From the NCBI RefSeq assembly GCF_016597815.1, contig NZ_VCHA01000005.1, positions 1-64,000 of the forward strand: a stretch of 64,000 nucleotides of DNA, read 5' to 3'. Both the position numbers and the translations under genes were made by a program. The notes beneath the pieces are model-generated. The model worked only from the letters and a program-made list of their open reading frames with translations, searched no databases and was not told where the DNA came from. Of this stretch, positions 61,769 through 64,000 are shown piece after piece (within the stretch, counting starts at the first letter, position 1; every line of letters begins with the position of its first letter). The DNA comes from Marinobacter sp. DY40_1A1. GTDB taxonomy: Bacteria; Pseudomonadota; Gammaproteobacteria; Pseudomonadales; Oleiphilaceae.

Positions 61769-64000
61769 ATGAAGCAGGAAAACAAGGTTGTCAGTTTTTC
61801 CGGGCAGAAATCGTTTTCACGGTTTGATCTGCCGCCGGCCCTTGTTCGCCTGCGAGACTCATCCGGTCAGTCCTTGAAGGGTGTGCTCGAACGTTTTTTC
61901 GAGCGTGCTGACGATGCCTTGTTTGAACTTGCGGATCGTGCCGGCTCCAACATGGATCAGACGGTCTATTTTGATGCCATGCGCGAATTGCGGCTGCGCC
62001 GCAAAGCCATGGTCGTTTCAATGCTGCAGTACGTCAGTCAGGCTTTTAATGATATTGGCAAATTCCGGCCCCGACAGACCGCAAATGCGCTGGACGAAGT
62101 TGACCGGGATTCCCTGAGCCTTCTGGAACACTCAGATCTGGAGCAACAGGTAGCGATTGATAACCTGATCAATAAGCTACGAAATCAATATCAGGCTCCC
62201 ATCCAGCTTTTGTCTCTGCGGGTGAACCATCTGGTGACGGGAGTAGATCTCTCCGGCAGTCAGATGCCTCTCAGTCCCGAAGTGCTCTGTGGCGGTATTG
62301 CGGAGGCTTGTGCTGATCTCGATATCGACATCCGTGCAAAGCTTATTGTTCTCAAGCTGTTTGATCGCCTGCTGGCAGATACGCTTGGCGATTTTTATCA
62401 GGAAGCGAACCGCACGCTGGTTTCAGAAGGTGTTCTTCCAGACGTTAAACGTCCACCAGCCCGTTCAGCTGGAGCCAGGTCTGCGACCTCTGCCCCGGTG
62501 CCGCCAAGCTCAGTGCAGCAAGGCGCGGGCGCAGGATCGGGTGAAGTCAGCGGCGGCCAGTATTACAGTCATGACCAGATCCAGGGCGGTTCTTCCTATG
62601 CAACGTTTTCCGAATTGAGCGCGCTCCTGCATCAGCGAGGTGCATCCCAGACTATGTTTGAGCCGGACAGGGCTGATGAGGCCTACCTGGATACTGATGG
62701 CTTGTTGGCTCGCCTCAGCGAGGCGCAGACATCTTTCAGCCAGTGGGAAGGTGGTGAAGTTGCCTCTCTTGATCAGCGGCTTCAGCCGGTGCTCCGGGCG
62801 GCTAATGGTCAAAAAGCAAGCATCGGGCAGGTAGACAATGATGTCATCAACCTGGTCTCCATGCTGTTTGATTTCATCCTGGAAGACAGGCAATTGCACC
62901 CGGTTATGAAAACGCTTATCGGGCGTTTGCAGATTCCCGTTCTGAAAGTTGCCCTCAGCGACAAGAACTTTTTTAACCGTGGCGGCCACCCGGTAAGGAA
63001 GTTGTTGAACGAACTGGCACTATCCGCCATTGGCTGGACTGAAAAGCGGGCCGGTCAACGCGACCCCCTGCACGAAAAGATCGAGGCAGTTGTGGATCGG
63101 GTGTTGAGTGAGTTCACTAACAATGTGTCACTCTTTGAAGAGCTATTAAAGGATTTTTGCCACTTTACGGACCTTGATCGCCGCCGCCGGGAATTGGTAG
63201 AACAACGTTTGCGCGATGCCGAGGAGGGCAGGGCGCGGCAGGAGCAGGCGTCCCAGGTTGCTGATGCGCTGATTGCAGGGCATACAGCAGGCAGGGATAT
63301 TCCTGAGCCTGTGCTCGAAATGCTCACGGAAGCATGGACAAAATACCTGCAGTGGGTGGTATTGCGGGAAGGAGAAGAAAGCGAGCGCTGGGCAGATGCA
63401 AAAGAGCTGACTGGTCACCTTGTTTGGAGTGTGGATCCTCAACCGGTTGAAAGCTCTACCCGAAGCGACCTGCTTCGCGCAATCCCGGCTATTGTGGATG
63501 ACTTCCGCATGGCGCTTCAGGAAATTTCCTGGGATCCATTTGCAACAGATACCGCAGTTAGGGATCTCGAACTGGCTCACGTGGATGTGTTTCAGCGACT
63601 GGCAACGGCCCCCTTGCGGGCCGCACCTGTGGTGGAAGACGAAGAGCCGTTTGTTGAAGCTTTTGTGGCACCCGAAGCCGGGACTGGACTGTCTGACACC
63701 GGAGCACAGGCTGAAACGAACGAGCAGCAACAACATGTGCTGTCAGAACTCGTGATTGAAGCGCCTGCACAGCAGGCAGTGGAAGAGGTTGCGGCTGAGT
63801 GGTTGAACCGGGCTGACAGTCTTCGTGTTGGCGCCTGGGTTGAGCTGAGCCGCGACGAGACCAAGCTTCGCTGTAAGTTGGCGGCTGTTATCAGGGCCAC
63901 GGGTAAGTATATATTTGTTAATCGCAGCGGTGCCAAGGTGGCGGAGTATCATCGCCAGGAACTGGCCTCTGCAATGGCGGCAGGTGCTGTGTGTATGCTT
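61769..64000 (+). CDS. DUF1631 family protein (partial, runs off the right edge)
   Basis: An open frame of 744 codons from ATG 61769 to the window end without a stop. It starts MKQENKVVSFSG and continues with a helical DUF1631 region (FERADDALFELADRAG, LRRKAMVVSMLQYVSQAFND). A low-complexity linker of Pro/Ala/Ser/Gly lies near 230-260, and the visible C-terminal part (about 680-744, SLRVGAWVELSRDETKLRCK) resembles a PilZ-like beta domain. A GAGGGGTGG site precedes the ATG. Proteins of this family are often misnamed thymidine phosphorylase; the true function is unknown, and the PilZ-like end could bind cyclic di-GMP. Confidence 0.85.
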   Translation, partial: MKQENKVVSFSGQKSFSRFDLPPALVRLRDSSGQSLKGVLERFFERADDALFELADRAGSNMDQTVYFDAMRELRLRRKAMVVSMLQYVSQAFNDIGKFRPRQTANALDEVDRDSLSLLEHSDLEQQVAIDNLINKLRNQYQAPIQLLSLRVNHLVTGVDLSGSQMPLSPEVLCGGIAEACADLDIDIRAKLIVLKLFDRLLADTLGDFYQEANRTLVSEGVLPDVKRPPARSAGARSATSAPVPPSSVQQGAGAGSGEVSGGQYYSHDQIQGGSSYATFSELSALLHQRGASQTMFEPDRADEAYLDTDGLLARLSEAQTSFSQWEGGEVASLDQRLQPVLRAANGQKASIGQVDNDVINLVSMLFDFILEDRQLHPVMKTLIGRLQIPVLKVALSDKNFFNRGGHPVRKLLNELALSAIGWTEKRAGQRDPLHEKIEAVVDRVLSEFTNNVSLFEELLKDFCHFTDLDRRRRELVEQRLRDAEEGRARQEQASQVADALIAGHTAGRDIPEPVLEMLTEAWTKYLQWVVLREGEESERWADAKELTGHLVWSVDPQPVESSTRSDLLRAIPAIVDDFRMALQEISWDPFATDTAVRDLELAHVDVFQRLATAPLRAAPVVEDEEPFVEAFVAPEAGTGLSDTGAQAETNEQQQHVLSELVIEAPAQQAVEEVAAEWLNRADSLRVGAWVELSRDETKLRCKLAAVIRATGKYIFVNRSGAKVAEYHRQELASAMAAGAVCML

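Overview
This window looks like a chromosomal segment of a Marinobacter-type gammaproteobacterium. The evidence is moderate GC content, Pseudomonas-like gene order around dnaE-accA-tilS-pyrG, ispD-ispF-truD-surE-pcm-nlpD-rpoS and rsxABCDGE-nth/metG/apbC/dcd, and family signatures throughout. I assigned it from gene order and protein families, not from a database search. No prophage, insertion sequence, CRISPR array or tRNA gene was seen, and no gene-free stretch exceeds 300 bases.

Layout. (1) 1-101: the 3' end of a 5S rRNA and its terminator, closing an rRNA operon. (2) 155-11541, all minus strand: a translationally coupled signalling triad (transporter-fused hybrid histidine kinase, TPR response regulator, small soluble histidine kinase), then a two-subunit sodium:solute symporter, a DnaQ-like exonuclease and a cNMP/CBS/nucleotidyltransferase protein. 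This resembles an acetate/short-chain-acid uptake and sensing block. (3) 11740-19366, plus strand: an Smr protein, a tiny repeat lipoprotein, an isoquinoline-oxidoreductase-type molybdoenzyme with its XdhC helper, and the methionine-salvage genes mtnB-mtnD-mtnC. (4) 19407-22668, minus strand: an orphan GspE-type ATPase, DUF2069, WrbA and ArsC. (5) 22737-40939, plus strand: a long housekeeping run covering replication (dnaE), fatty-acid synthesis (accA), tRNA modification (tilS, truD), CTP, KDO and isoprenoid synthesis (pyrG, kdsA, ispD, ispF), glycolysis (eno), division (ftsB), protein repair (pcm), envelope (nlpD) and stationary phase (rpoS). (6) 41815-50062, minus strand: nth, the Rsx/Rnf electron-transport complex and metG. 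(7) 50203-54081, plus strand: apbC, dcd, yjaG-like and avtA. (8) 54078-56638, minus strand: DUF3108, purN and purM. (9) 56851 to the end: DUF2066, a PgsA-like enzyme, Hda, an orphan ParA and a YqcC-like protein on the plus strand, nadC on the minus strand, and a DUF1631 protein that runs off the right edge.

The least explained signal is a family of three intergenic hairpin elements (about 31.8, 33.8 and 51.4 kb). Each has long, nearly perfect inverted arms whose sequence differs between copies, around a core of about 53 bases that is conserved between copies and itself contains two small inverted repeats. One copy lies in the opposite orientation. The pattern of variable but self-complementary arms around a fixed core suggests a structured DNA or RNA element dispersed in this genome. 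Second in interest are the kinase/TPR-regulator/kinase triad beside the symporter and a Gly/Arg-rich insertion in TruD.
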